Positions 16,258 to 25,291 are shown, counted from the stretch's first letter. The stretch: DNA of 32,985 bases from Gammaproteobacteria bacterium (GCA_020445255.1 JAGRGY010000020.1:1493-34477), one strand, 5' to 3'. The notes: generated by a model not told the origin, from the letters alone. Program-made: numbers and translations.

Positions 16258-18465
16258 ATGACGCGATCGACACATCTTCCAGCGCTGATGACGGAGACGC
16301 TGCTGGGGATAATGACCGGTGCGATCAATGTCGTCTCGGCGGCATCGCTGTCGGCGTTGATCTTCACCGACGGCAGGCTCGGGCATCTTGCGCAGGGCAT
16401 CAGTCTCGCCCTGGTCAGCGCCACGGTCATCGGGCTGATCGTGTCGATCGCCGGATCGTGCCGCTTCACGATCGCCACGCCACAGGACAGGACCGCGCCG
16501 ATCCTCGCGATCATGGCGGCGGCGATCGTCGCCGCTGCACCGACCGACGCCACGAGCGACCAGATCTTCCTCGACGTGGTGACGGCGATCGTCGCGGCGA
16601 CGCTGGTCACCGGTGCATTTCTGATGCTGCTCGGCCTGAGCCGCGCCGGTGGCCTAATGCGCTTCATACCCTACTCGGTGCTCGGCGGATTCTTTGCCGG
16701 CACCGGATGGCTGCTGGTACTCGGTGGCCTGCGTGTGATGATCAGTCATGACATCGGCACGCTGTCGGCATTGTCCCTGCTGACCGATCCCGGAATGCTC
16801 GCGCGCTGGCTGCCCGGCCTGTGCATGGCCGCGGCGATCCTGATCACGTTCCGCTTCACCGACAGCGCCTTCGCCCTGCCGCTGCTGTTGCTCGCGGGCA
16901 TCGCGTTGTTCTTCGCGATCGCACACAGTCAGGGTGAAAACCTTTCCACGCTCGGCGACGCGGGCTGGCTGCTGGGCCCGTTCGAACAGACAACGCCAGG
17001 CGGTGCAACGGTCGACATCGTCGATCTCGTGCGCCATGACGGCTGGTCGATCGTCGTGGGCCAATGGAGCAACGTCGCGACGATTCTCGTCATCAGCGCA
17101 ATCTCGATCCTGTTGACGGCGAGCGCGCTCGAACTGCTGTCGCAGCAGGACATCGACGTCAATCGCGAGCTCCTGGTCGCCGGTCTCGCGAACCTCGCCG
17201 CCGGGCTCGGCGCCGGGATGGTCGGGTTCCAGTCGGTCGGCATGTCGAGCCTGGCGCTGAAGACGGGTGTCAGATCCCGCGCAACGGGCGTCCTGGCTGC
17301 ACTGACCTGCGGCCTGGTCCTGTGGATAGGGGTGGACATGCTCGCCTATCTGCCGCGGGTCGTGCTCGGCGGAATACTCCTGTGGCTCGGTCTGTCGTTT
17401 CTCGGCAAATGGCTGATCGGTACCTGGGGCACGCTGCCGCGCGGCGAGTATCTCGTGGTACCCCTGATCCTCGGGATCATCGCGACGGTCGGGTTCATCG
17501 AAGGCATGCTGGCCGGTCTGCTCGCGGCACTCGTTCTGTTCGTTCTCAACTACAGCCGCACCCAGGTCGTGCGTTTCGCGTTGTCGGGACAGCAGCTCAA
17601 GAGCACCGTCGAACGCAACATCGACGACGAGCGCTACCTGAACCGGCACGGCGGCCAGCTGCTCGGACTGAAGCTGCGCGGCTACCTGTTCTTCGGGACC
17701 GCGACCCAACTGCTGTACCGCGTACGCGAGCGCGTGGTGGAGGTGACACCGGATCCGGTGCGGTATGTGTTGCTGGACTTCGAACAGGTGACCGGCATCG
17801 ACTCGTCCACGACCTACGCCTTCCACCGCCTGCAGCTGCTGGCCCGAAAGCACGATCTCACCCTGCTGCTCACCGCCCTGTCGCCGCAGATGCGACGTCA
17901 GCTCGATGTCGCACGGGCCATCGACGACGATGGCCGGACGCGCACCTTCGCGAGCATGGATCTCGGACTCGAATGGTACGAAAACCGCGTGATCGGCGAG
18001 CTTGGGCAGGGTCGCGCGCGCACGTCGGCAACGATCATTCAGCATCTCGCCAATCGCTTTCGCGGCGCGATCGACACGTCTGCGCTGCTCGACTACCTCG
18101 ACGATGTCAGCTTCCCGGCGGGGCATGTCCTTATCCGCCAGGGTGACGTTGCCGACGATCTGTATTTTCTCGAGCAGGGGGAAGTGTCCGTCTACGTTCG
18201 GACCACGAGCGGCAACGATATGCGCATCCGCCGCACCGGTTCCGGCACCGTCATCGGAGAACTGGGCTTTTACCTCGGCACGCCGCGTTCGGCCACGGTG
18301 ATCACGGACCGGCCGGGCCGGGCCTACCACCTGACGCAGCGGTCGCTGCAACGCATGGAGTCGGAGCACCCGGAGCTTGCCTCCGCGCTGCACCGCTTCA
18401 TCGCTGAACTGCTTGCAGACCGTCTGTTGGGTGCAACGCGCACGATCGATGCCGTGCTCACGTAG
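16258..18465 (+). CDS. SulP-family anion transporter with STAS and cyclic-nucleotide-binding domains
   Basis: A 735-residue membrane protein. Residues about 12-432 are a SulP/SLC26-like transmembrane region with 10 or more hydrophobic segments (for example ETLLGIMTGAINVVSAASLS, LMRFIPYSVLGGFFAGTG, GVDMLAYLPRVVLGGILLW). The N-terminal span lacks the proline of classical sulfate permeases and resembles the divergent SulP group fused to CNBDs. A cytoplasmic STAS domain spans about 465-570 (YVLLDFEQVTGIDSSTTYAFHRL). The CNBD spans about 605-725, with phosphate-cassette residues G667-E668 and R677-S678-A679. RSA is the same triplet found in E. coli CRP, which binds cAMP. The substrate cannot be told from sequence: sulfate, bicarbonate or dicarboxylates are options. 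The gene is 62 bp after the cyclase on the same strand; the start ATG has no strong ribosome site. It ends 23 bp from the convergent glutaminase gene. Confidence 0.88.
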   Translation: MTRSTHLPALMTETLLGIMTGAINVVSAASLSALIFTDGRLGHLAQGISLALVSATVIGLIVSIAGSCRFTIATPQDRTAPILAIMAAAIVAAAPTDATSDQIFLDVVTAIVAATLVTGAFLMLLGLSRAGGLMRFIPYSVLGGFFAGTGWLLVLGGLRVMISHDIGTLSALSLLTDPGMLARWLPGLCMAAAILITFRFTDSAFALPLLLLAGIALFFAIAHSQGENLSTLGDAGWLLGPFEQTTPGGATVDIVDLVRHDGWSIVVGQWSNVATILVISAISILLTASALELLSQQDIDVNRELLVAGLANLAAGLGAGMVGFQSVGMSSLALKTGVRSRATGVLAALTCGLVLWIGVDMLAYLPRVVLGGILLWLGLSFLGKWLIGTWGTLPRGEYLVVPLILGIIATVGFIEGMLAGLLAALVLFVLNYSRTQVVRFALSGQQLKSTVERNIDDERYLNRHGGQLLGLKLRGYLFFGTATQLLYRVRERVVEVTPDPVRYVLLDFEQVTGIDSSTTYAFHRLQLLARKHDLTLLLTALSPQMRRQLDVARAIDDDGRTRTFASMDLGLEWYENRVIGELGQGRARTSATIIQHLANRFRGAIDTSALLDYLDDVSFPAGHVLIRQGDVADDLYFLEQGEVSVYVRTTSGNDMRIRRTGSGTVIGELGFYLGTPRSATVITDRPGRAYHLTQRSLQRMESEHPELASALHRFIAELLADRLLGATRTIDAVLT

Positions 18466-18488
18466 CGACGCACAGCGAACCGTACCTG

Positions 18489-20324
18489 TCAGCCGAGGTG
18501 CTGCACCAGGCCGGTGTCGCGTTGGATCTTCTGCGCGAAATATCTCGCCAGGTTGATCATGACTTTGTTGCGCACCTCGCCCTGCAGGTCGTCGAACGCG
18601 ACCTCGAGACACTGCGTGTCGACGATCGCATGCACGTCAGCACTGCGCGGCTGGCCATTCAGCAACGCCACCTCGCCAAACACGCAACCGGGCCCGAGCG
18701 TCGTCAGCCTGAGGCGGCGGCCCGAGTCGGCATCGATCGACACCTCGACCTCGCCGTTGAAGATGAAATACAGGCTGCCGGCCGCGTCCCCGGCACGGAA
18801 TATCCGTGTGCCGGCCACGAACTGCCGCTGGACGCCGACCCGGCGCACTGTCGCCAGTTCCTCGGTCGACATGCCGTGGCACAGGTAGTGGTCGTCCAGC
18901 TCCGAAGCGGGCGCATCCACCGCCGCATCCACCGCGAACGCCGCCAGCAGGTCGTCTTCACACCACTCGAGCGCATGATCGGTATCGTCGAACCGCAGCC
19001 AATGCGGACCGGGATCGGCGTCTGCATGCGACTGCAGCGATTTGCGCAGCTGGTAGAGGTGCTGGCAGTCGGTGACGAACAGCTGCTTGCCCTGCTCCAT
19101 CGCACGCAGGCCGACCTCGCGCAGCTGGATAACGGACGAGCGGTCTGCGCCGACGACGCGCTTGAGGTCCACGACCAGATACTCGACCTCGGAGAATGCG
19201 GCCAGCATATCGAGGGCCACCGCCTCGGCGCTGCCGAACAACAACTCACCCTGCAGCTCGTACACGCGCAGCTTGTGCCCGTGAACCGCGAGCAGGTCGA
19301 GTTCGGCCGCGCCGCGCCGGCGACGCGACGGAAACTTCGCGCTGTCGTATATCTGGCGGACCACCGAGGCCGACGTCGAGCGCGCCACCTGGAACAGATT
19401 GAGCCCGAAATCACCGGACAGGCGGCGACAGGCCTCGATACCACGCACGCTGTTGCCCTTTTCGTCCAGGCGCGGCGAGAACACCCCGAGCCCGAACTGC
19501 CCAGGCAACACGGCGAGAATACCGCCCCCGACGCCGCTCTTGGCCGGCATGCCGACCTGGAAGATCCAGCTGCCAGAGTAGTCGTACATGCCGCAGGTGC
19601 TCATGACACTCAGCAGACGTGGCACGTATCTGGATTGCAGCGCGACGACGCCGGTGATCGGGTTGACGCCATTGTTCGCCAGGCAGGCGCCCATCATCGC
19701 CAGGTCACGCGCGGACACCACGATCGAACACTGACGGAAGTAGAGGTCGAGCACCTCTTCCGGGGCGCGGTCGAGGATGCCATGCCCGTACAGCAGGTGC
19801 GCGATCGCTCGGTTGCGGTGCCCGGTCTCGCTCTCCGAGCGGTATACCTTGTCGTTGATCGACATCGGGTGGCCGCTGTAGCGCGAGAAGGTCTCCAGGA
19901 TCCGGTCCATGGTTCCGACAGCCGGGCCGGACTCGATCATGCCGGTGGTCGCAATCGCGCCGGCATTGATCATGGGATTCAGCGGGCGCCCGGTGCCCGG
20001 TTCGAGACTGATCGAGTTGAATGCCTCGCCCGACGGCTCGACGCCCACGTGGTCTTTGACGTAGTCGAGGCCGCGGTCCTCGAGGGCCAGGCCGTAGGTC
20101 AGCGCCTTGGAGATCGACTGGATCGTGAATCCCTGGCGCGAATCGCCGACCTGGTAGACATTGCCATCGACCGTGACCAATGCGATACCGAGCCAGTCGG
20201 GGTCGACGTCCAGCAGTTCCGGGATGTAACTCGCCACCTCGCCCGACGTCATGCCAGCCAGTTCGGCGTGCAGCTGATCGAGGTACCGTTGCACGGGTGA
20301 GAGCCGTGCCGCATTCGCATCCAT
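18489..20324 (-). CDS. glsA: Glutaminase with C-terminal STAS and cyclic-nucleotide-binding domains
   Basis: A 611-residue fusion. Residues about 15-325 are a serine-dependent glutaminase (L-glutamine to L-glutamate plus ammonia). The catalytic S70-I-S-K73 motif is present, as are NPMINAGAIATTGMI (116-130) and GMPAKSGVGGGILAV (258-272). A STAS-like domain follows at about 340-460 (YLVVDLKRVVGADRSSVIQL). The CNBD is at about 480-605, with phosphate-cassette residues G550-E551 and R560-S561-A562. Free-standing bacterial glutaminases are about 300-310 residues, so roughly half this protein is added regulatory domain. The ATG at 20322-20324 is at the expected position for the family; the frame stays open upstream, but that extension lacks homology-like character. 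The gene converges on SulP-STAS-CNBD, which carries the same STAS-CNBD tail order, and a sigma-54-type promoter element lies about 130 bp upstream. Control of glutamine breakdown by a cyclic nucleotide is inferred. Confidence 0.9.
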   Translation of the reverse strand: MDANAARLSPVQRYLDQLHAELAGMTSGEVASYIPELLDVDPDWLGIALVTVDGNVYQVGDSRQGFTIQSISKALTYGLALEDRGLDYVKDHVGVEPSGEAFNSISLEPGTGRPLNPMINAGAIATTGMIESGPAVGTMDRILETFSRYSGHPMSINDKVYRSESETGHRNRAIAHLLYGHGILDRAPEEVLDLYFRQCSIVVSARDLAMMGACLANNGVNPITGVVALQSRYVPRLLSVMSTCGMYDYSGSWIFQVGMPAKSGVGGGILAVLPGQFGLGVFSPRLDEKGNSVRGIEACRRLSGDFGLNLFQVARSTSASVVRQIYDSAKFPSRRRRGAAELDLLAVHGHKLRVYELQGELLFGSAEAVALDMLAAFSEVEYLVVDLKRVVGADRSSVIQLREVGLRAMEQGKQLFVTDCQHLYQLRKSLQSHADADPGPHWLRFDDTDHALEWCEDDLLAAFAVDAAVDAPASELDDHYLCHGMSTEELATVRRVGVQRQFVAGTRIFRAGDAAGSLYFIFNGEVEVSIDADSGRRLRLTTLGPGCVFGEVALLNGQPRSADVHAIVDTQCLEVAFDDLQGEVRNKVMINLARYFAQKIQRDTGLVQHLG

Positions 20325-20452
20325 AGTTGATCCGTGGTTCAGATTCGCTGGTCGACTCCGCGTCGGTCGCATCGGCATGCGACCCGTGAACGCGGTAGCC
20401 GCGTTCGGCGTGGGGCCGGACGCATGCCGCGCGGCGTCATGCACCGCAACTA

Positions 20453-20467
20453 AGCAAGAGCCGTACC
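20453..20467 (-). promoter_or_regulatory. Sigma-54 (RpoN) type -24/-12 promoter for the glutaminase gene
   Basis: On the minus strand, GGTACG (20467-20462) and TTGCT (20457-20453) give an exact GG-N10-GC spacing. The match to consensus TGGCACG-N4-TTGCT is 5 of 7 in the -24 box and 5 of 5 in the -12 box. Transcription would begin near 20442, leaving a leader of about 118 nt before the glutaminase ATG. Such promoters need an enhancer-binding activator such as NtrC, which would fit glutamine metabolism. Confidence 0.55.
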
Positions 20468-20506
20468 GCCCTTTCGGAAACCTGTCGGGCGGGGCCGGCA
20501 AAAGCG

Positions 20507-20540
20507 CGGTGCGATGCCAGCCGCCTCGGCAACCGGTGCG
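20507..20540 (-). promoter_or_regulatory. Possible activator half-sites upstream of the sigma-54 element
   Basis: CGCACCG occurs twice on the minus strand (20513-20507 and 20540-20534), 27 bp apart and 40-67 bp upstream of the -24 box. It resembles the GCACC half of NtrC sites, but the second half of the dyad is poor in both copies. Weak, pattern-based call. Confidence 0.2.
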
Positions 20541-20651
20541 GACGCCTTGACGCACAGACAGGACGGCGTGCGACGGCCCGGCCGTCCCGTGAGGCCGGAG
20601 GCGTGATGCGTTGGGTGGTGACGTCCCGAAGCCATCCCGACGTGCACAGCC

Positions 20652-20681
20652 ATGGGGCACGCACCGTGCGTGACGCCCCAT
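20652..20681. repeat. Large imperfect palindrome upstream of mutS
   Basis: ATGGGGCACGCAC (20652-20664) pairs with GTGCGT (20666-20671) and GCCCCAT (20675-20681), with a 1-nt centre and a 3-nt bulge. No T-tract follows on the plus strand. It lies in the gap of about 450 bp between divergent glsA and mutS and could be a protein-binding dyad or an RNA hairpin; nothing else gene-like is evident in that gap. Confidence 0.45.
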
Positions 20682-20775
20682 CCTGATTCAGATGGCGCAC
20701 CAACAGGTCGCGGCGTCGCCTGCGCACCCAGGTGCTAACATGCCCCGCTGTTCCGTACCCGTGCCCGCCAACCCG

Positions 20776-23346
20776 ATGCCCGAAACCGCCAGCCAGCACA
20801 CCCCGATGATGCAGCAGTACCTGCGCATCAAGGCCGAGCACCCACAGCGCCTGCTGTTCTACCGAATGGGGGATTTCTACGAGCTGTTCTACGACGATGC
20901 GCGGCGCGCGGCCCGGCTGCTCGACATCACGCTGACCGCACGCGGCAAGTCCGCCGGCGAGCCGATCCCGATGGCCGGGGTGCCGTTTCACGCCGCGGAG
21001 GGCTACCTGGCCAAGCTGGTCCGGCTGGGCGAATCGGTCGCGATCTGTGAGCAGATCGGCGACCTGGCGACGAGCAAGGGACCGGTCGAACGCCAGGTGG
21101 TGCGCATCGTCACGCCGGGTACGGTATCGGACGAGGCGCTGATGGACGAACGGCGCGACAATCTGCTCGCGGCATTGACCGTCCAGGATGGCCGCTATGG
21201 CCTCGCCTGGCTCGACCTGACCGGCGGCCGGTTCCTGCTCCAACAGCTCGACAACCACGACGCCCTGCTCGCCGAACTCGAACGCCTCGAACCGGCCGAG
21301 ATCCTGATTGCCGAAGGTCAGCCGTTCGTCCGTCCCGGCCGCGACGGCGGGCTCACGCGCCGGCCGCCATGGCACTTCGAACACGACGGGGCGGAACGCC
21401 AGCTCACCCGGCAGTTCGGTACCCGCGACCTGACCGGTTTCGGCTGTACCGACCTGCCACTGGCCGTCGGCGCCGCGGGCGCACTGCTGCAGTACGTGGC
21501 CGACACGCAGCGTTCTGCGCTGCCGCACATCACGCGCCTTGTGGTCGAGCAGCATGACGACGCGATCGTTATCGACGCCGCGACGCGGCGCAATCTGGAA
21601 CTGACCGACGCGGTTTCGGGCAGGCGTCAGCACAGCCTCGCCGGCCTGCTCGACAGTGCCGCGACCGCGATGGGCAGTCGCATGCTGCGGCGCTGGCTGG
21701 GCCGCCCGCTGCGCGATCAGCACGCGGTGCGTGCGCGTCAGGCGCTGGTCGCCTGTCTGCTCGATCAGGGCCGGCTCGACGGCCTGCGCGACACCCTTGC
21801 ATCGGTCGGCGACATCGAGCGCATCCTTGCGCGGGTCGCGCTCAGATCCGCGCGCCCACGCGATCTCGCCGTACTGCGCGACAGCCTCGCGGTGCTTCCG
21901 GCGCTGCGCACGCTGTTGGCGTCGATCGACCATCCCGGCATGACCGAACTGGCAACCGACCTCGGTGAACACGGCGACACGCACGATCTGCTGACCCGCG
22001 CGGTCATCGACAACCCACCGGTCGTACTGCGCGACGGCGGGGTGATCGCCGCCGGTTACGACGCCGAACTCGATGATTTGCGAGACCTGTCGCAGAACGC
22101 CGACCGGTTCCTTGTCGACCTCGAGCAGCGCGAACGCACGCGCACCGGCATCGACACGCTCAAGGTCAGCTACAACCGCGTGCACGGTTATTACATCGAG
22201 ATCGGCCGCAGCAAGGCCGACCGCGTGCCCGTCGACTACATCCGCCGCCAGACACTGAAAGGTGCCGAGCGCTACATCACTCCGGAGCTGAAGGGCTTCG
22301 AGGACCGCGTGCTGTCGGCGCGCGAGCGCGCACTGCAGCGCGAGAAGGCCCTGTACGAGGCATTGCTGGACCGCTTGATGACCCCATTGGCCGCGCTCCA
22401 GCAGGGCGCCGACGCCGTGTCCCGACTCGACGTGCTCGCCTGCTTCGCCGAACGCGCGCTGCGCCTCGAGCTGTGCCGACCCGCGTTCCGCGACGCGCCG
22501 GGCCTGAAGATTCGCGGCGGCCGCCATCCGGTCGTCGAACAGGTCAACGACACACCGTTCGTCGCCAACGACCTGGTGATGGACACGCATCGCCACATTC
22601 TGATCATCACCGGCCCCAACATGGGCGGCAAGTCGACCTTCATGCGCCAGGCGGCACTGATCGTGGTCATGGCCTACGCCGGGTGCTTCGTCCCGGCCGA
22701 GTCGGCCGAGCTGGGCCCGTTCGACCGCATCTTCTCGCGCATCGGTGCATCCGACGACCTGGCCGGCGGGCGTTCGACCTTCATGGTCGAGATGCAGGAG
22801 ACGGCCAACATCCTGCACAACGCGAGCGATCGTTCGCTGGTTTTGATGGATGAGATCGGGCGCGGCACCAGCACCTTCGATGGCCTGTCGCTGGCCTGGG
22901 CCTGCGCGGTCGAACTGGCGACATGCACCCGTGCATTCACGCTGTTCGCGACGCACTACTTCGAGCTGACGACCCTGCCCGACGAGTATCCCGGGATCGC
23001 CAACGTCCACCTCGACGCGGTCGAGCATGGCGACGGCATCGTGTTCCTGCATGCGCTGCGCGATGGACCCGCCAACCAGAGCTACGGACTGCAGGTGGCC
23101 GCGCTGGCCGGGGTGCCGCACAAGGTCATCGAACTGGCGCGCCGGCGCCTGCGCGAACTCGAGCAGGCGGCACAACGGCACGCGGAGGACGGCGCCGACC
23201 AGCTGTCGCTGTTCCAGCAAGCACCGAGCGGGCAGCGGCATGACCGGCTGCGCGAGCGACTCGCGCAGATCGACCCCGATGCACTGTCGCCGCGCCAGGC
23301 GCTGGATGCGCTTTACGAACTGATACGGCTGCGCGATGCTGAATGA
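20776..23346 (+). CDS. mutS: DNA mismatch repair ATPase MutS
   Basis: MutS binds mispairs and small loops and recruits MutL. The protein is about 856 residues, close to the E. coli length (853). The mismatch-reading F34-Y-E36 motif is in [10 protein letters not shown]. The connector and lever regions are continuous, Walker [10 protein letters not shown] starts near residue 613, and the signature [12 protein letters not shown], Walker [16 protein letters not shown] and ATHYFEL follow. The C-terminal helix region needed for tetramerisation (GADQLSLFQ... to the end) is present. I chose the ATG at 20776 because it places the conserved HTPMMQQYL at its usual distance. ATG 20740 has AGGTG 5 nt upstream and is a real alternative, although the same stretch (TGCTAACAT, 20733-20741) also looks like an extended -10 promoter element. 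fdxA follows 38 bp downstream, as in Pseudomonas. Confidence 0.97.
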   Translation: MPETASQHTPMMQQYLRIKAEHPQRLLFYRMGDFYELFYDDARRAARLLDITLTARGKSAGEPIPMAGVPFHAAEGYLAKLVRLGESVAICEQIGDLATSKGPVERQVVRIVTPGTVSDEALMDERRDNLLAALTVQDGRYGLAWLDLTGGRFLLQQLDNHDALLAELERLEPAEILIAEGQPFVRPGRDGGLTRRPPWHFEHDGAERQLTRQFGTRDLTGFGCTDLPLAVGAAGALLQYVADTQRSALPHITRLVVEQHDDAIVIDAATRRNLELTDAVSGRRQHSLAGLLDSAATAMGSRMLRRWLGRPLRDQHAVRARQALVACLLDQGRLDGLRDTLASVGDIERILARVALRSARPRDLAVLRDSLAVLPALRTLLASIDHPGMTELATDLGEHGDTHDLLTRAVIDNPPVVLRDGGVIAAGYDAELDDLRDLSQNADRFLVDLEQRERTRTGIDTLKVSYNRVHGYYIEIGRSKADRVPVDYIRRQTLKGAERYITPELKGFEDRVLSARERALQREKALYEALLDRLMTPLAALQQGADAVSRLDVLACFAERALRLELCRPAFRDAPGLKIRGGRHPVVEQVNDTPFVANDLVMDTHRHILIITGPNMGGKSTFMRQAALIVVMAYAGCFVPAESAELGPFDRIFSRIGASDDLAGGRSTFMVEMQETANILHNASDRSLVLMDEIGRGTSTFDGLSLAWACAVELATCTRAFTLFATHYFELTTLPDEYPGIANVHLDAVEHGDGIVFLHALRDGPANQSYGLQVAALAGVPHKVIELARRRLRELEQAAQRHAEDGADQLSLFQQAPSGQRHDRLRERLAQIDPDALSPRQALDALYELIRLRDAE

Positions 23347-23384
23347 ATCGAAACGAGATGAGCCAAGCGCCGTGGAGGCATGCG

Positions 23385-23708
23385 ATGACCTATGTCGTCA
23401 CCGAGAACTGCATCAAGTGCAAGTACACGGACTGTGTCGAGGTCTGCCCGGTTGACTGCTTCCACGAAGGTCCGAATTTTCTCGCCATCGACCCCGACGA
23501 ATGCATCGATTGTGCGCTGTGCGAACCGGAGTGTCCGGTCAACGCGATCTTCGCCGAGGACGACGTACCCGCCGACCAGGGCGACTTCATCGCTTTGAAT
23601 GCCGAGCTGTGCGCCGGGTGGCCGGTCATCACGCAGCGCAAGGCGGCGCCGGACGACGCCGAAGAGTGGGACGGCAGACCCGACAAACGGGCACTGCTCG
23701 AGCGCTGA
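23385..23708 (+). CDS. fdxA: 7Fe ferredoxin FdxA ([3Fe-4S][4Fe-4S])
   Basis: A 107-residue ferredoxin of the FdxA type with nine cysteines in the N-terminal half (9, 12, 17, 21, 25, 40, 43, 46, 50), in the order expected for one [3Fe-4S] and one [4Fe-4S] cluster. The C-terminal extension typical of 7Fe ferredoxins ([15 protein letters not shown] onward) is present. It carries electrons in the cytoplasm; its redox partner in these bacteria is not settled. The start at 23385 is fixed by GGAGG 6 nt upstream; an upstream in-frame ATG at 23343 has no such site. The gene is probably co-transcribed with mutS and converges on the PP2C gene 13 bp away. Confidence 0.95.
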   Translation: MTYVVTENCIKCKYTDCVEVCPVDCFHEGPNFLAIDPDECIDCALCEPECPVNAIFAEDDVPADQGDFIALNAELCAGWPVITQRKAAPDDAEEWDGRPDKRALLER

Positions 23709-23721
23709 ATTCCGCGCCCGC

Positions 23722-24483
23722 TCAGCCGGGCAGTTCGGGTCGCGCCAGAATGACGCTGATGTTGTCGTTGCCGCCGGCCGCGAGCGCGGCATCGATCAGC
23801 GCGTCGGCCTGCTGGTCGAGATCGCCTTGTGGATCGCGCAGGATGCGCGAGATCGACGCATCCGGCACCAGACTGTGCAGCCCGTCGCTGCAGATCAGAT
23901 AGGCATCCCCCGTCTCGACCAGTGCATCACCGACATCGACGTCGGCCTGGCGCTGCAAGCCGAGGCTGCGGGTGAGGACGTTGTCGCGGATGCCGGCGCC
24001 GCGTGCCTCGGCACGATTGACGAACACACCGTCGTCGACCATCTGCTGGATCAGCGAGTGATCGCGGGTCAGTCGCCGCATGCGGCCGTAGCGGATCCGG
24101 TAAAGTCGCGAGTCACCGACGTGCGCATGGTAGATGCGGTTGTCTCGAAAGATCGCCAGCACCAGAGTCGTACCCATGCCGGTGAGCTCAGGGTGCACCG
24201 CACACATGTCGAGCAGCGCACGGTTGGCGACCTCGACGGCGTGGCCGACACGCAGCAGACTTTCAGTGCCGTCGCCGCGGTCGTCGCGCTGGGCCGGCAA
24301 CAGGTCCGCCAGTGCCGCCTCGACCGCGACCCGGCTGGCGACCTCGCCACTGCGATGGCCACCCATGCCATCGGCGAGCACCAGCACACCGGCGTCGGCA
24401 TCGACGCGGATCCAATCCTGATTGCGTTTGCGGACCAGCCCCTGGTGAGTGCGGTACGCGACTTGAACAGAGTGAACCGTCAT
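23722..24483 (-). CDS. PP2C-family serine/threonine protein phosphatase
   Basis: A 253-residue stand-alone PP2C (PPM) phosphatase like Stp1/PrpC. Metal-binding and catalytic motifs are intact: RNQD (residues 20-23), LADGMGGH (36-43), GMGTTLV (102-108), GDSRLYR (123-129), CSDGL (198-202) and NDN (239-241). Such enzymes dephosphorylate proteins with two Mn or Mg ions and often pair with a Hanks-type kinase or act on T6SS/FHA proteins; no kinase gene lies in this window. The ATG at 24481-24483 begins the conserved VAYRTHQGLVRKRNQD region. A longer frame upstream is low-complexity and overlaps dsbC, so I leave it out. It lies 61 bp after dsbC on the same strand. Confidence 0.93.
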   Translation of the reverse strand: MTVHSVQVAYRTHQGLVRKRNQDWIRVDADAGVLVLADGMGGHRSGEVASRVAVEAALADLLPAQRDDRGDGTESLLRVGHAVEVANRALLDMCAVHPELTGMGTTLVLAIFRDNRIYHAHVGDSRLYRIRYGRMRRLTRDHSLIQQMVDDGVFVNRAEARGAGIRDNVLTRSLGLQRQADVDVGDALVETGDAYLICSDGLHSLVPDASISRILRDPQGDLDQQADALIDAALAAGGNDNISVILARPELPG

Positions 24484-24544
24484 CGGCCCCGCATCACGTC
24501 CGGAATTCTGGATCGCCTGACAGGCCCCGGATCGTCTGCCGCGA

Positions 24545-25282
24545 TCAGCGGCCGCCCGCCGCGCGGTGCTCGAGCAGCTTGACGAGCTTGTCGGCCGGTA
24601 CGTAACCGGGCAGCACGTCGCCGTCATCGAGGATCAGCGCCGGGGTGCCCTGGATGCGCATCGCCTGGCCAAGTGCGTACTGCTCGGCAATCGGGTTGTC
24701 ACAGGTCTTCGGCGGGATGCTCGCGCCGGTCTTGGCGATATTCATCGCCGCCTTGCGATCATCGGCGCACCAGACCGACACCATCTTGTTGTACGACTCG
24801 CTGTTGAGACCGGCGCGCGGATACGCCATGTAACGGATGCGGATGCCATTGGCGTTGTACTTGTCCATCTCCGAATGCAGCTTGCGGCAGTAGCCGCAGT
24901 CGACGTCGGTGAACGCGGTGATCGTGTACTTGGCATCGTCGGGCCCGAACACGATCATGTCCTTCTCATCGAGCTTGGCCAGCGCCGCGAGCTTGAGCTC
25001 CGACAGACGGTTGTCGGTGATCTCGGTGCGGGTCTCCAGATCGATGACCTTGCCCTGCAGCAGATAGCGGCCGTCGCCGGTGACATACACCAGGCGCATG
25101 CCGAAGCCGACCTCGTACAGATTGTCGATCGGCGTGGCACGGATGCTGTCGGCCACGAGCCCCGGCAACAGCACGGCGAGCGAGTTGCGGATGCGCTCCT
25201 CGACCTGCGGATCCACACCCTCGGCCCTCACCGCGGCAGTCAGCACCAGCGCCGCGAACAGCGCACACATGATCTGTTTCAT
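24545..25282 (-). CDS. dsbC: Periplasmic thiol:disulfide isomerase DsbC
   Basis: DsbC reshuffles wrong disulfides in periplasmic proteins and is kept reduced by DsbD. The 245-residue precursor has a signal peptide (about 1-20, ending VRA), an N-terminal dimerisation domain (about 21-85), a linker helix and a thioredoxin-fold domain with the active site C129-G-Y-C132 in TDVDCGYC. The cis-proline loop is in IQGTPALIL. A second cysteine pair (VWCADD and KTCDNP) matches the structural disulfide of E. coli DsbC. I use the ATG at 25282, nine bases after the yajQ stop; an upstream TTG at 25288 is possible. It could serve the 16-cysteine exported protein encoded elsewhere in this window, but DsbC is a general enzyme, so that is only a suggestion. 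Confidence 0.95.
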   Translation of the reverse strand: MKQIMCALFAALVLTAAVRAEGVDPQVEERIRNSLAVLLPGLVADSIRATPIDNLYEVGFGMRLVYVTGDGRYLLQGKVIDLETRTEITDNRLSELKLAALAKLDEKDMIVFGPDDAKYTITAFTDVDCGYCRKLHSEMDKYNANGIRIRYMAYPRAGLNSESYNKMVSVWCADDRKAAMNIAKTGASIPPKTCDNPIAEQYALGQAMRIQGTPALILDDGDVLPGYVPADKLVKLLEHRAAGGR

Positions 25283-25291
25283 ATCCAACGA

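Noticed and set aside
16654..18612. 652-codon minus-strand frame opposite SulP
   Set aside because: Charged low-complexity translation; the plus strand has clear SulP, STAS and CNBD motifs.
20460..20580. Possible riboswitch-like fold between glsA and mutS
   Set aside because: Hairpin-forming segments are present, but the conserved cores of GEMM, TPP, cobalamin or glutamine motifs could not be matched; the sigma-54 element explains part of the pattern better.
20437..23241. Long open frame (934 codons) antisense to mutS
   Set aside because: Mirror of mutS in GC-rich DNA; its translation is low-complexity and resembles no family, while the plus strand encodes a complete MutS.
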